From the NCBI GenBank assembly GCA_949358305.1, contig OX442318.1, positions 14,426,517 to 14,490,516 on the forward strand: a DNA stretch of 64,000 nt, in the 5' to 3' direction. The DNA comes from Strigamia acuminata. Lineage: Eukaryota > Arthropoda > Chilopoda > Geophilomorpha > Linotaeniidae. Under the pieces are notes generated by a model. The model did not search any database and was not told the origin of the DNA. It saw only the letters and a list, made by a program, of their open reading frames with translations. This document shows, piece after piece, positions 22,701 through 34,960 of this stretch; position 1 is the first letter of the stretch; the number at the start of each line of letters is the position of its first letter. A program made the translations under genes and the position numbers.

Positions 22701-22847
22701 AAAATCCCATTACAGGATCATTGCTATTGGTTGAGATGGCAGACAATCAAGTTTGTGTCAACCAATGAAAATCAAGCAACAAGTGATCCCATTTGTACAA
22801 TAGATTTACTCTTTTTCTTTTGTCTCTCCGCTCCATTTGTTCAACAG
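19739..22847. other. Intergenic sequence
   Basis: About 3 kb without a supported gene. A weak R1-like word occurs at about 20,550, and repeat words shared with 7,850-7,930 at about 20,815-20,880. Several purine- and pyrimidine-rich tracts are present. Confidence 0.45.
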
Positions 22848-22960
22848 GTCGTAATCTAGTAGATTTCAGAGTTGGGAATATCAATCAGTCAAGAATAACT
22901 TCTTCAGTAAACAAGATTGCCGAAAAAAATATTGCAAAACAAACAGTAATAACTGTATAA
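22848..22960 (+). other. Candidate terminal exon
   Basis: A pyrimidine-rich stretch (22,808-22,845) ends TTCAACAG. With a phase-1 junction the frame reads 'RNLVDFRVGNINQSRITSSV' and continues to TAA at 22,958-22,960, about 36 codons. In AT-rich DNA an open run of this length is suggestive only. Confidence 0.22.
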
Positions 22961-23366
22961 AAAATGTATATTTCTCACATGTGTCGTTAATCTTGAATCA
23001 ACCTATGATTCGCGCCCAGTACTGTATCTTGATGCTAAATTCAAACTGTCCAGCCCATTCTGATTTCATAATTCCACTTGTTTTACCGTATTACCCCGCT
23101 TTAACCCACAGATGGGCAAGGTACACAGTCATGACTTTGGTGCACTCAATGTGCATATTTGGGTGCATAAAAAAAATTAAATCTGGGAGGACATATGCAA
23201 AAGCGCTTTAGTGGGTTTTTGGGAATTGTCAAATGTGGCGCTGGCTGTGGCAACATTTGATGAATCGCATGAGAATCTCGTGCAGATGGTGAGGCTTATG
23301 TGGTCTCATCATGAGACCTTAGTACTTGGAAATACTAAGGACAATACTAAAGAAAGTACTAAGTAA
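22961..23366. other. Intergenic sequence with an R1 end
   Basis: Positions 23,088-23,105 carry 'TATTACCCCGCTTTAA', the outer end of repeat R1, without the rest of the element. Confidence 0.4.
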
Positions 23367-23748
23367 ACTCAAAACCACCACAACGTTGATGTATTTCCCT
23401 ATTGGTCGAGCCGTATCACTGGTGTAGTGGCACAAAAAAAGTAGCTCGTAACACCAGAATTGTATTCTAACTAGGCATAAACAACCAATAAAAAACAAAA
23501 CCTTTGTTTACCTGCCAAAAGAAACCAACAAACTATACTTACATTAATTGATTGATTAAAAAGGGAAAAAGGTTATTTAGCAAATAAAATAAACATTTCA
23601 TTACCAATTAAATAAAATCCATCAATCTAATCACTTTTTACACATAAACTCATTGAAAATAAACAGAACTACTTTTCCACGTAGCAGAACACAGTACACA
23701 GTTTGGCGTAAACAGGCTAAATACATCAACGTTGTGGTGGTTTTGAGT
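23367..23748. mobile_element. Foldback element B, copy 3
   Basis: A 382-bp element with perfect 30-bp terminal inverted repeats beginning 'ACTCAAAACCACCACAACG'. The core carries 'CTATTGGTCGAGCC', then 'CACTGGTGTAGTG', 'ACACCAGAATTG', 'ACCAATAAA' and 'ACTACTTTTCC', in the same order as copy 1 at 8,021. The terminal 30 bp are unrelated to those of copy 1. Confidence 0.75.
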
Positions 23749-23950
23749 ATAGAAGCGCTTTTATAAAATTGAGAAAAGTCAACTGAAAGTTAACCTTCCC
23801 ATAGCCATGGCTAATACTACACATGTACAGCCATGGTCGGTCATTTCTGCCTTCTTTCCAAATTCCTTCTGCACATGTGCACAATCACATTTTTTCTGGT
23901 GCAATCGCATTTTTCCTGGTAAAAACCACGTTTTAGGACTAATTTCAATA

Positions 23951-23963
23951 CGCCACCTAGTGC
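23951..23963 (-). promoter_or_regulatory. CTCF-like motif
   Basis: On the minus strand 'GCACTAGGTGGCG' matches the conserved core of the animal CTCF motif (CASYAGRKGGCR) with no core mismatch. It lies outside the elements mapped here. A single motif match is weak evidence for binding. Confidence 0.3.
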
Positions 23964-25117
23964 AAACAGATGGCAAAGCGGTGTACGGCGCTCCCATTAA
24001 GGGTGTTTTATGTTATAAATATTAAATTATCTTAATAATAATTGTAAAACTATTCATATTTAGACATTATAAAATAAGAAAAAAAAGTTTTTGAGGAATA
24101 AAAGTTAACCTCATTAATTAATTTTCAGGAAAAAAAGAATTACAGTGATTTTTCCACTTCTGTAATTTTTTTGACCCACCATGTCGATGAGAAGGTTAAT
24201 CTGGGATTTCTACATCGAAACTTCAACATTGAATAAATAAATGAATCTATCACAAAACAACCCAATTTTTTTACAAACAAACCATGGTGTTATAGCTGAA
24301 GAGGTGTTGTATTCAAATTTTTGCTTAATGTTTACATAACTGCTATTTATAGCAAACTCGAATACAACACCATGGTGTTATTTTCGAGTGAAATCGGAAG
24401 TAAAATGTTATATATTTCAACAAATAGATTAAAAACACATACAGTAGAAGATAATATTTATTGCTGGTCTCATGTTCAAAAAAACAGTAAGATTTGCCAA
24501 AAGAATCATACAATAGTTCTATTTTTGGAATATGAATGATTTGTGCTTGTCAGCACTGCAGTGGCCTTGATTCCAATGTCATTCATGTCTATGGCTGTCA
24601 TTTATTAAATGTTGATTATGTTTGCTGCCAACACAGAATTAATCAATGAGTCATTTTAAATACATCTCCCTGATAAAATATGTATCAACCACGTTCTGCT
24701 GCTTTAATTAATTTCAAATATCCAATCAGAACCTATTGCTAAAAGTAAAAAGCACCCAGCCTAAAGTGATCATCACTCAGCCATTGAGTTGAGCAACAAG
24801 CAAAGCAAAGTAACTTTGGGCTGGTGATTAAGGTTCTTAAGATCTTATCTGGTCTTTACTCATTAGTACTGTTTTTGTTGGGTTTTACTCATCCAAGAGG
24901 GTGTGCCCTCTTGAATGAGTAAAACCAATCTTTCGCATTAGTAAAGAATTTCTAAGTTGTTTCAATTATTTCTTAGCTACATTAAATAGTTTTTGTATTA
25001 TTATATTATTTGTAAATTATGTGAATTGACCAAAACAACTTAATTCAATGTCTAAATTAACTGAAATGACAAAACACAATATCTAAATTTAAATTGAACT
25101 AATGACTAAATTCAATA
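23964..25117. other. Intergenic sequence with a small inverted repeat
   Basis: Positions about 24,281-24,380 form an inverted repeat with ends 'ACCATGGTGTT' and 'GGTGTTGTATTC/GAATACAACACC'. No gene is supported. Confidence 0.45.
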
Positions 25118-25165
25118 CAGTCAAACCTCATTATAACGAATCGCAAAGGACGCTAGGAATCTGTT
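25118..25165 (+). mobile_element. Solo end of a pogo/Tigger-like element
   Basis: After TA, 'CAGTCAAACCTCATTATAAC' is a typical pogo/Tigger terminus. The next 35 bases form a TTATAACGAA...TTCGTTATAA hairpin, also typical of such ends. No matching right end could be found nearby. Confidence 0.5.
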
Positions 25166-28100
25166 CGTTATAACAATTTAGTGAAAAAAATTCAATTTTA
25201 TCATAGAAATCATTATTTATTCATACAAACTGTAATTTTTTTTTAATTAATGTTTTGACAGTAGCGCCATTCAAAAATTCATGCTTCAAGTGCTTTAGGT
25301 GTATGTGTTTATGCTTTGTGATGCACCAAGACCAATTTTGCTCTCCTTTGTAACACCCGAAAATAACTTTCTAACTATTGTCCCAGAGTTTAACCAGACG
25401 ATGAAACAAGTTGTTTGTGAAATTAACCCCATTCAATGCCGGTGAAATGTTACATTTGCATTGTTTGCTGCATCATAAGGGATTCAGCACTGTTAATCCT
25501 ATGACAATACTGACCAAAAAAACACAAAAGCGATGAGCAATTATTTTAAGTTATTTTATTTTATCTGAATTTCTTTTCAGTGAAATAAAAGAAAAATACC
25601 TAATCTACCTTTCCGGTTTTGGAAACCACAATCCCTCTTTAAGCTAACACTAAATCTCAATTACAATTTAAACAAATTTAAAATTCTATCTACATTTTAT
25701 CTTAAAGGTTTACCAAAAAAATGTTTAAACTCCACTACGAAAAATTAACATAGCAACTTAATTATTCCGTTGGAGTCGAGCGTAGTACAACATAGATTAC
25801 AAACTTCCTTGTAAATACACAATTTCTGCGAGTAATTATCAACAGCCCCGTGTGAAATGGCAATTAAGCTTTAAACAAGAATTATTTTTGTTATGGGAAA
25901 AAATATTTCCTTCAGATGAAGAAGATTCCTTTACCTTCACCACTGGCCAACAGTCATCACCCTAAAGAAGTAAAAAGAACATCACATATAAATTTATCTA
26001 TCATTATTTGCCCGGTCTATCTTTTAATACTGTTGTTAGGGCAAGACGAGAGACCGAGTCAAGATTGGTGTCATTGAATCTCAATGGATTTTTATGCCAC
26101 TTGGCAGATAAACTTACAACAGCTAAACTGAAGGAAAGTTTTTTTTGTCCACGACTGTACAGGCATATCCCCGGTTATACACCATCTTGCTATAACACGG
26201 TTCTTTCAATCTTTTAATTTGGCCAGCTTAACTTCGCTATCGCTATCAGCTCTACCAAGTTTAGGCAACAAAACATTTTTGACTGCAATTTTTTAGATGC
26301 TTTCTAGCGTTTCTGTATTTATTTCAGTTAAATAGTGTCACAAAATCCTATTTTTTGGTCAGATTTTAATAACAATTATGCGCGCAAACTAGCGTGCTTG
26401 GGTCTAAGTCTGTGTGAAAATCCTTAAGTAGCTACCTTTCGACGCAGGCATTGGGTAGTGAGAAATTCTGTTCGTTGGGTGACAATTACTATTTTAAATT
26501 ACAAGATCCATTGTTTACGCAGGGTTAAAGGTAAGATAAAAGAAAGATAATGACTCAGTTTTCACCTTCAAGTAGGTGAGGAATACTTACTAAGCATGGT
26601 AAAAACGTAAACAATGATGCTCGTATCCGTCAGTTTGAGAATGGATGGCGCTTTATGAAGGCAGAAAGAACGAGATGGAGAATTATTCAGTGTTGAATTG
26701 GTTCCCCTGCAAGCACTATAAGTGTACTTGGTTAGAACAAGGTTCTGAGTCACATATTTGTTAATAGAAGGAAATTCACATTCAAACTCTGTGTCTAAAG
26801 GAGGTAAGTCCCAGTCGACAGGTAAGTACGAAGTGTTTTAATCAAGGTAGTGTAGCCCATAAGTCATCTCTGATCACATGATTGACAAGCCACGCCAACT
26901 GTGATCAGAGGTAGGACAAAACTAAAAAAGTGAGTTGAGAGTAATTATATGCACACAGATCTTTTGCGCATAAACAACAGGGAATGAATCGGCAAAAATA
27001 AGGAAAAACAGATTCAAAAAAAAAAATAAGAGAATTTAAGATAAAAAGTTTAGAATAGTTCAAAAATAAAAATGGAGGAATAAAACCATGCTCGTAACAT
27101 CAATCTTTTCAACATCTTTTGTTGTTTGTACAACTGCCAAAAATATGTTTTTAGGCAAGTTTAAAGAGGATAAACAAGACTAGACAATTTTTAAAATACT
27201 TTCTTAAAATTTGACTCCGCGGTTGAAACAATTTAATCAACGTTCGCTACCAGGATTTTTTCAAAAGTGCTTCACAAGTTATTTGAAAAATTCAAAAACT
27301 TTCTGTTCGGTTCACCAACAGTTCACCAAACCAAGTTACTTTAAAAAAATGTTTAAATTATTTTTTCATCAGTTTCCTAAAACCCTACCACAGCTTGAGA
27401 GATTTCTCTTTTTATAAATCATTCATAGTCGCTTTTTTGTCAAGCCGCTCTTTAACGTACAAGATCAGGTGTGGTGTAACTCAATTCAAATCTAAGGTAG
27501 CAAATTGATTATTTCTTTCAATTTGTTACATTACATATAAGTTCATCCACAGTAAGCTTTTGAAACCGGTGTCTTGATGCTAAATTCAAACTGCACATTA
27601 CATTCACAAATGCCCGTTTAACTTGTAGTTAAACGTGTTTTGATATTTCAATGTCGTTCACATGGCCATCGTGACTGAATCGGCCACATTTTTTTTAAGT
27701 TAGGTCGAGACAAGCAGTTTAAAAAACAGTTTAAATATGTTGTTTAAAATCGTGTTTAGTTTCAACGACCTTACGAATGCACTTATTCATTCACATACAT
27801 ATTGTTTATTTTAGCAGAAACCTTAACAAAATCAGTAGTTTATTTAGTAGTTATTTAGTAGTTATTTAGCAGTAGTTATTTAGTATGGTTTATCTAATTT
27901 CAACCAGTCTAAATGCGTATTATGGACAGAATTTTAAACGCAAAAGTTGTTTAAAGACTGTTTAACTGCAATACATTTAGAAACTATAGAAAGTGTTTTA
28001 AAAATTGCAGTCATACTCGTTTTGTTATGCAAACATGGTACACGCGCCAACTGTGACTGAAAAGAGACTAATTTGCCATTTTTTAGTCATGCCTAGTTCA

Positions 28101-29928
28101 CACAAAACCCTCTTCTCTACGACATAACCACATTACCACCCAGTTTTTACTATTTCTTGTTTTCAATTGTATGTTCTGGTTTTCTACAACTCACAACAAA
28201 ATGACGACTTTTACACAACTTGAATCTACGGAAATGACTTCTTAAACTTGACGTCATAACGCTGACAAGTGACAAGTACAAAGGACATGGTTAACAGCCA
28301 GATTGTAAAATCGACCATTTTGAGAGAGCTGCATTAGTCATTCCTTGTCAAAAACATCACTAATTTGTACAAAACTGAGCCATAAATGTAAACCGTCTAA
28401 AACAAACTTGTAGAAATAAACTTTCGAAAAGTCACAACTTCACAAAACTGATTCAAGATGTAAACTAAATCCAGGGCGACCTTATCCATAAGGCCAACTA
28501 GGCACAGTGCCTAGGGCCTACAAATCTTTTAGAGCCTACGAACAAGAGGCGGACTCGGGATTTTATGTTACTTTCAAGATTAATTTTTAAAAAAATTGTA
28601 ATTCATGCGTGCAAATAATAAAATTCGCACAAAAATCAGTAAAAATTTCAGACAAATTCCTCTAGAAATCAAAGTGCCTCGAGCCTTTGAAGGTCTTTCA
28701 TTGGCCCTGACTAGATTGAGAAAACTAACTCAGGTAACCTGACCAGATCCAATGGCACCAAAATTGCATTCAATATTTGGAGTACAAGCAGTAGTAGTAA
28801 CAGTTAACGGTTTAACTGCTTGTTTAAGATGTTTCAAATTATTTAGCCTAAATGACTTTTCGATAGCAGATGGTAAATTTTTGTGGATGCAATTGGTAAC
28901 AAGCTTTATCCTAATTCACAAAGAATGGAAAATTCTATTTGGAAACATTCTCTTAAAAGCTGCAAATATTGTGTACAAATGTCTAATTTAATTTGTAAGC
29001 GGAGAAAGTGTTGCTGCAGTGCCCTCAACTCGACTCTTCATTAACTATTATCGTTACAATAAACGGGAGAAACTGAACGTTGTTTTAACTAATCAAAGTA
29101 ACCAAACTCAAGTGCCCACACCATGTAAATTAAAAGTTAAAAAGAAAACGGGAAAAGAGAAGAAGAAAAAAAACACCTCGCTGTATTAAAACACTGCACA
29201 CGATCTTACAGATAAATGAACAGAAAATAGACGGTTTGTTACCATGGCAACACACACCAGCTTCTGGCTTTCAGTGATTGGATTAAACGGAAAAAAAATC
29301 CAACAACAGACACACATTTTGACCAATTACTAATGAAACCCTTACCACGAAATTACTCTCGACTCCTTTGGTCACAAATTTAAAGACCGTGAGACAAACA
29401 TTCCACTAAAATATAGATCCAAAGATAAATTACATTAATCACAATATCATTCATTTTTGATGTCCCCAAAATCAATCACGTTTGTCACGATTAGCCACTA
29501 TCCATTCGTGTCATTCGGGTTTAGCTAAACTCATCAAATTCACCTGATTGGATTAAAAATTAAAAATTTATGGACAAACGACGACGTTGTCATCCACAAG
29601 TCTCACCGGAGTCGTTTTTGTCGCAGGGATCATAGGCTGGTGCCTACTCTGCCTACTCTGCCGTCTCCATTACTCGTATGTTTGTGCTGGACACGCCTTA
29701 AAATCACAAAATCGCAAAAACAACCTTTTGCTCCACTTTGTGATTTTGCGTTTTTGTTATTACATGCCTGATTGGTGGAACTGATAAAAAATGAATAATA
29801 AAGTGCAAAAATCGTCAAAATTGCACAATTAGTACATTATTCATTATTTGCACAAAAATGGGATTAAACATGTTTATATAGCGTTTTTTTTTTTCAATTT
29901 CATTGATTCCATTATTTTTAACAGCAAT
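25166..29928. other. Intergenic sequence
   Basis: Nearly 5 kb without a supported gene. Positions 27,835-27,890 hold an imperfect TATTTAGTAGT tandem repeat. Positions 28,475-28,715 ('CTAGGCACAGTGCCTAGGGC' start) look like an old dispersed repeat weakly related to 3,725-3,850. Confidence 0.4.
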
Positions 29929-30199
29929 TTAAAAACAATGGAAAAGAAAATAAAATTCCACGCGTGTCGAATGCCATTTCCCGAAATGTGAAAATCGAGC
30001 CACGACGAGATTTGTTTTTCGTTTCGCCGGCAATTTATTGAATACCAAGTCTAGGAAATTGGTTATGCAGTATTTGATGCATTTTACACATCGGAGACGA
30101 TTGAAAAAAAAATAACTACAACAAATTTCGGTTTCAAAACTCACCAGTATAGCGGCCACACGAAGAAAAATTTAAAATCTTCCGAAGCAAATCAGCCAT
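29929..30199 (-). CDS. Small two-exon host gene, unknown product
   Basis: The ATG at 30,199-30,197 has an ideal invertebrate context (GACAAAATGG). Exon 1 (30,199-30,145) encodes 'MADLLRKILNFSSCGRYT' plus one base and ends at a strong donor, ATACTG|GTGAGT. A 94-nt intron (30,144-30,051) ends with 'AACCAATTTCCTAG'. Exon 2 (30,050-29,929) continues in phase with 'DLVFNKLPAKRKTNLVVARF' and runs to a TAA at 29,931-29,929. The product is 58 residues, basic, with a hydrophobic aromatic end. The start, phase compatibility and both splice sites support the model. The end is less certain, because exon 2 may be spliced further before the Phe-rich tail. No family is recognised. Confidence 0.5.
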
Positions 30200-31312
30200 T
30201 TTGTCGTCTTGTCGCGGCTAAATAAAGCAAATTAAACAATTTTATTACCCTAACAGGATAAGAAAAAATGTTTCATCACTTTTGAATATTTACTTTTTTT
30301 TACGTTCAAACGTAGAGTTCAAGTTGTGAGTTTCCTTTTAAAAAATAGTTAGGATTATTAAGCTACTAATCAGAAGCCATTCAATTCAGAAAAATATCGG
30401 ACAAACTCGATAAAAAGTTAAAAAGTTTACCGTAAGCGATTGCATGGTGCGTCCATTTTAACAGGGCATGAGCGGTGATGTTGTTTTTCACCACTAGAGG
30501 TCGCGCTACACGATCAAATTAAACGAGTAAATTTCAATTGAAATACATTTACATAAAAACAAAACAAATCATTTCGTCCATAATTTTTTTTAAAACAATC
30601 TCTACCTTTTATTTTAAAATTTGGATAATCTTCCGCGGTGTTCTGCTGGGTTTGAGTTTAATTTCAAAAACTGACACTACAGGCGCTGTTTTTTCAAGGT
30701 TTTATCGAGGTTTATTTATTCGAGGTTTATTCGAGTTATTTTTATTGCAACAAAGAGTAAATAAACTTATCAAACAGTCAAAATAAATATTTCAATGACT
30801 TGAAATGAAAACAGGGATGAATAATAATAATAATAACAAAAATAAATATAATTTTTTATTTATGGTGTGCCGTATGTTTCCAATCATCTCCTGCTGGTCA
30901 AATTTAAAAGTTATTTTTAAACAAATCCAATGTTCCACATTATATTATCTTTTTTGAATTAAAATTGAAAAAAGTTTGACGGATCCCACCCAAGAATGGT
31001 CATAATTTCTTAACCACACCCTTGAACAAATAAGCCTAACGTTTGCCTATTCAAACACCGCAGTACAAGATGGAACGGAATCCATCCCGTCTTCACTTTT
31101 AAATCAGAGAAGGAGAAACGTGCATGAGTCCCGCATGAATCATTAACTTAGCAGAGCAATCAAGAAAAGCAGTGATTTAGTGGGCACCATAAAAGACAAG
31201 TCGACAGCAGGCCAACAGCACATGCTCATTTTCCACAAGACTTATTTACTCTTTTTCTTTCTTGTTTCATTTTCCTGGCGTTTTTTTTTCTCCCTTCCTA
31301 ATTTTACCTCAG
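30200..31312. other. Intergenic sequence
   Basis: Includes a TAA microsatellite at about 30,818-30,840 and a CTCF-like 'CCACTAGAGGTCGC' at about 30,490-30,505 with one core mismatch. A second ATG with a possible donor ('ATGGACGCACCATGC', minus strand, about 30,457) was noted but has weaker support than the start at 30,199. Confidence 0.4.
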
Positions 31313-31362
31313 CGGAGACGGATCGAACACAATTGCCGACTGAGCCACTAATTGAGAGATAA
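31313..31362 (+). other. Candidate terminal coding exon
   Basis: A pyrimidine-rich run (31,239-31,306) contains a branchpoint-like CCTAAT and ends TTTTACCTCAG. With a phase-1 junction the next frame reads 'ETDRTQLPTEPLIER' and stops at TAA 31,360-31,362. The acceptor is among the best in the window and the composition is protein-like. No upstream exon could be assigned. Confidence 0.3.
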
Positions 31363-33752
31363 AGTTGCAAACCCAAGGTATAGTCTATGGAATAACAACT
31401 GCAGATTAATTTCATATCTTCCCATTAACCAGTTAACCACTGTTCAGAAATAATGTACAAGAATACTACTACTTGTATTTTACAATTAATATTTAGCTTC
31501 GTATCTTAGTGATAAAACCTATTTTATCCGGTAATGTCCAAGGGTCACCGTATATTGAAATATTCTGGAGAATAGAACTTTATTCCTATGACAACTGATT
31601 ATGAAACGTTTTAGATCGTTTTCTAAACTTATGAAACCGGTGTCATTTTAAAACCTGTTCGCCCAGAAAAATTAAAGCTTCTCACAGATTACTTTTTAGG
31701 TTAATTAATTCCTTTTGAACCATTTTATAACACTGTAGAAAAATCGAGTTGCTAACTGCTTTCAATTCTAGGTTTTGCTGCCATAAAGTTTGATCTTCGC
31801 TATTTTTAATTTTTTTTCTAAACTTACGAAAAGTAGTCGTACAGTGGTGGTTAAAAGTTTAAAACGACTATTCAAAATTGTAATATTTTGTATTTTGGCA
31901 AAAAATTTGAAGTCAGCATAAAATTCTGTCCGGTTAACAAAGCTTTTCGGTTAAGTTAATACAATGCCGGATAAAATAGCTTTTAGAACTGTTCTGTCAG
32001 TGGCATATATTGTCTTTTTATTGGGTTTTAGGAATGCTGCTCTTTTACAACACAGAATAATGTAGCTAAGCTGGCTGAATGCAATTCCAATTACAGAAAA
32101 ATGTAAACAATACACATTTGTTATTATTCAATTCACCTTTTTCCAGATGATTGGAACTCCCACCTACTGCAGTGCAGACTAATACAAGCATTTCAAATGA
32201 ATAGATTTTTTTTTCTTCAAATTTCATCAATTTTATTTTTCTTTAAGCAATAACTTCTGTCAGCTGTAACTTTCAATCAGTATTATTTCAATTTCATTTT
32301 TTTTCTTTTGTGTTCAATTTTCTATTGTAGTTCTCACATTTTTTTTCGTCTGAAATTGTGGATTGGAAAATGTCATGTTTTTGTTTGCAGCATCACACCC
32401 ACTCACACTCATGTTTTCTTTAATGATACTGCAACATTGTAGACTAACAACACTCAAACTGTTATTTCAGTGTCTTTAATTACTACCACAGACATTGGCT
32501 TACTTTTTATACACCTTTTTTATAGTCAACTACTTAGAATTTATGCTTGAAAAAACTATTTCAGTTACCATGTTTTCAGTGCATAAATCCCAAGACCCAT
32601 TCACCTCCTAATTCATAATTTGTGGGGTTTGTAGAAGAAATGAGCTATAAATGACAAGAAAAGCAAGTACTTACATTTCAGCTATCTCAGGCATGTGCCA
32701 ACCTATTCCGACTTGATTTGTGAAATAGACAGCCATTTTCCACTATCGGTGTTGAACTGTAATGCCTGGAATGAGATTGAGAAGTTTAAATCTTTTATTA
32801 TACTTGTACGTCTAACAGCTTAAGTTTTTCTTTTTATCTAAGCACACAATTAAAGCAAAATTTTAGTTGAACAGTTATCTCAATGGAAAAGTATTGCTTT
32901 ACAGAAAAAAACAAATATTGCTGCTATTTATAGAAACATCAAAAACCACAAAAGCAGAAACTGTAAATGGAAAAAATATTAAATATTTTCTAAATTGAAG
33001 AAAATATTGTGTATCACTTCTACTTATAATCCTATTTTAATAAAGTTTTAATTTATTTTTTTCATTAGCTTTCAACTTAAATGAACTCTTGTTAAGTAGA
33101 ATCCCTGAAATCTAATAAAAGAGCTAAATAAAGAACCACAGTATTATTGGATAAAAATGTTATATATAGAATATATAAAATTCTATAGCATTTCCAGAGT
33201 TACAATAGAGCAGGTGGATAAAAAGTTGTCTAACAAATTCACCGATGCTTCTATGCTAATTAAGAAAACACAAAGAAAATGAAATGTAAACACAATTAAT
33301 GTGCTCCGACTTGTCTAAACAAGACTACACGTACGCGCGGAGCATTGCTATAAAGTAGACCCTTTGCTGAAATAAACATTAACGCAATGATTGCTAAGTT
33401 CATTCTTTATTTCTTAATTAAAGCAAGAAATCTAACCTACTCGTACATACAAAATCCAGAACATGAGCAACTCTGATCTTGAGAGGGTTGTAGGAATGCT
33501 GCTTTAGAAACGCTAATGGTAGCCTCGATTTCTTAATGTTTCCAAAACATGTTCGACTGCTAATTTAAGCGCTGCAGACTGCTAGAATGAGTTAAAGCTC
33601 TGGATGTTAAAGTTGCAACAACAGAACATCTATCACAGGTAGTGGTTGAGAACAGAAATACAGTAAGATCAAAGAAAATAGTAACGGTAGATTGCGCCAC
33701 ATATTGGACTGAAGCACGTAAAATTAGTTCAAATTATGTATTAAGCATATAA
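31363..33752. other. AT-rich intergenic sequence
   Basis: No gene or element boundary could be supported. Confidence 0.5.
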
Positions 33753-34075
33753 GGGGCCGTCCATAAATTACGTAACGCTCCAAAGGGGGAGGGGGAGGGG
33801 GTTTCAGATTTTGTTACGGGTCATTAGTAAGGGAGAGGGGGGGTTCTCAATAATGTTACGGTCCTTGAAAAATTTTTTTTTAATGTTTTAAAATTGAAAA
33901 TATCGCAGTTTTGAGACTGATTTTTGAAAAGTTTTGGGGGGGGAGTGATTTCAGTTTTATTACGTAATTAGGGGGGTGGGGGTTTGGGAATTTGTTACGG
34001 CTTTGTTACAGAGGGGGGGAGGGGGTCTACTCTAAAATGCCCAAAATTAGCGTTACGTAATTTATGGACGGCCCC
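33753..34075 (+). mobile_element. PIF/Harbinger-like MITE with G-run interior
   Basis: A 323-bp element flanked by TAA on both sides, with perfect 27-bp terminal inverted repeats beginning 'GGGGCCGTCCATAAATTACG'. GGG-starting ends and a TWA duplication point to PIF/Harbinger. The interior of the plus strand carries at least six runs of four or more G and repeated 'TTGTTACGG' words. No coding frame. Confidence 0.8.
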
Positions 34076-34539
34076 TAAGATACATGTAACATAGCTGTAG
34101 AATCCATGCCATTCCAAACCGATTGTCAGTATGTTCCAGCCCTAAATAGGGCTGAAGATGTAAAACTAGAACGCCAAAATAAAAGCGACTTTACTTATGG
34201 ATTTGAAGAGTCGACTGACTGCTTTTATTACAACAAAGAAGAGTGTTGCCAAGAAATTGCCTTGGCAACTTACAATGTGCATGGTTGGGAAGCCAACCAT
34301 ACAATGACATGGTAATACATGATAAATATATTGTTCAATTTCTAAAGTTGTAATGGCGGATACAACAATAGCATTACAAATAATACCCTTGCTGAGTTTA
34401 CATGTGGGCTTGCTTTTGGACATTGGATGCCTATTTTGGAGTCCCCACAATTGGGACAATACGGCAACATTGCACCAGATTTGGTCGCTAAGGCTGACAT
34501 TAACGTTTAAGTCCATCCCTTCCCTTTTGGTCTGTTGTA
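34076..34539. other. Intergenic sequence with small palindromes
   Basis: Short hairpins occur at 34,137-34,155 (CAGCCCTAAATAGGGCTG), 34,247-34,268 and 34,282-34,300. The 69-codon frame at 34,106-34,315 runs across them and is probably not a gene. Confidence 0.4.
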
Positions 34540-34655
34540 CAGTCGTGTTAAAATAAACTGGATCTTTACTGCATGTCAGCAATTGAAATTGTAAATTTCC
34601 ATGTTTTGCCACTAAGTGTAACACAAGAAAATCAACAGATGAAACTACAGTCTTG
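34540..34655 (+). mobile_element. MITE A, partial copy (left half)
   Basis: After TA, 'CAGTCGTGTTAAAATAAACT' and the following bases match the left terminal inverted repeat of the complete copy at 6,517, through 'GCAATTGAAATTG' and the 'TTTTGCCACTAAGTG' word. The right half is missing. Confidence 0.75.
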
Positions 34656-34771
34656 TCTTCTGTGATCCTTTCATAATTAAGTGGCTGTAATATCACCCGT
34701 ATGCTCATTCATAAATATTTTTGCCCCATCTCTCTTCGTGTTAGATATGTGTACATGGTACTGTTTTCATC

Positions 34772-34960
34772 TTAGTTGCTTACGGATTTTTGGTGCCCTG
34801 TGATCCAGTGTTGCAGTGCTGTCTGGTTCCTACTGACGTAGACTTTCTCACATTCTATGCAGGAAATGCCGTAAACCCAAACGCCAGCATCCTGACTGTT
34901 CTGAGAGTAGAGTTTCATGTTCCTGCTGTGGATTAATAAAAACAAATGAATTCGCCAGGC
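34772..34960 (-). pseudogene. Penelope-like element fragment (GIY-YIG end)
   Basis: The minus strand reads 'DAGVWVYGISCIECEKVYVS', then 'RNQTALQHWITGHQKS' and a stop at 34,774-34,772. The pattern G-V-x-x-I-x-C-x-x-C-x-K-x-Y-[IV], then a later H, is that of the C-terminal GIY-YIG endonuclease of Penelope-like retroelements. The usual YIG is YVS here and the following Arg/Glu segment is short, so the domain is probably inactive. No reverse transcriptase part is recognisable upstream. It is a short dead remnant. Confidence 0.5.

Noticed and set aside
34166-34708. 180-codon minus-strand frame
   Set aside because: It runs through a partial MITE A copy and several palindromes, has no splice or promoter context, and its composition is not that of a protein family.
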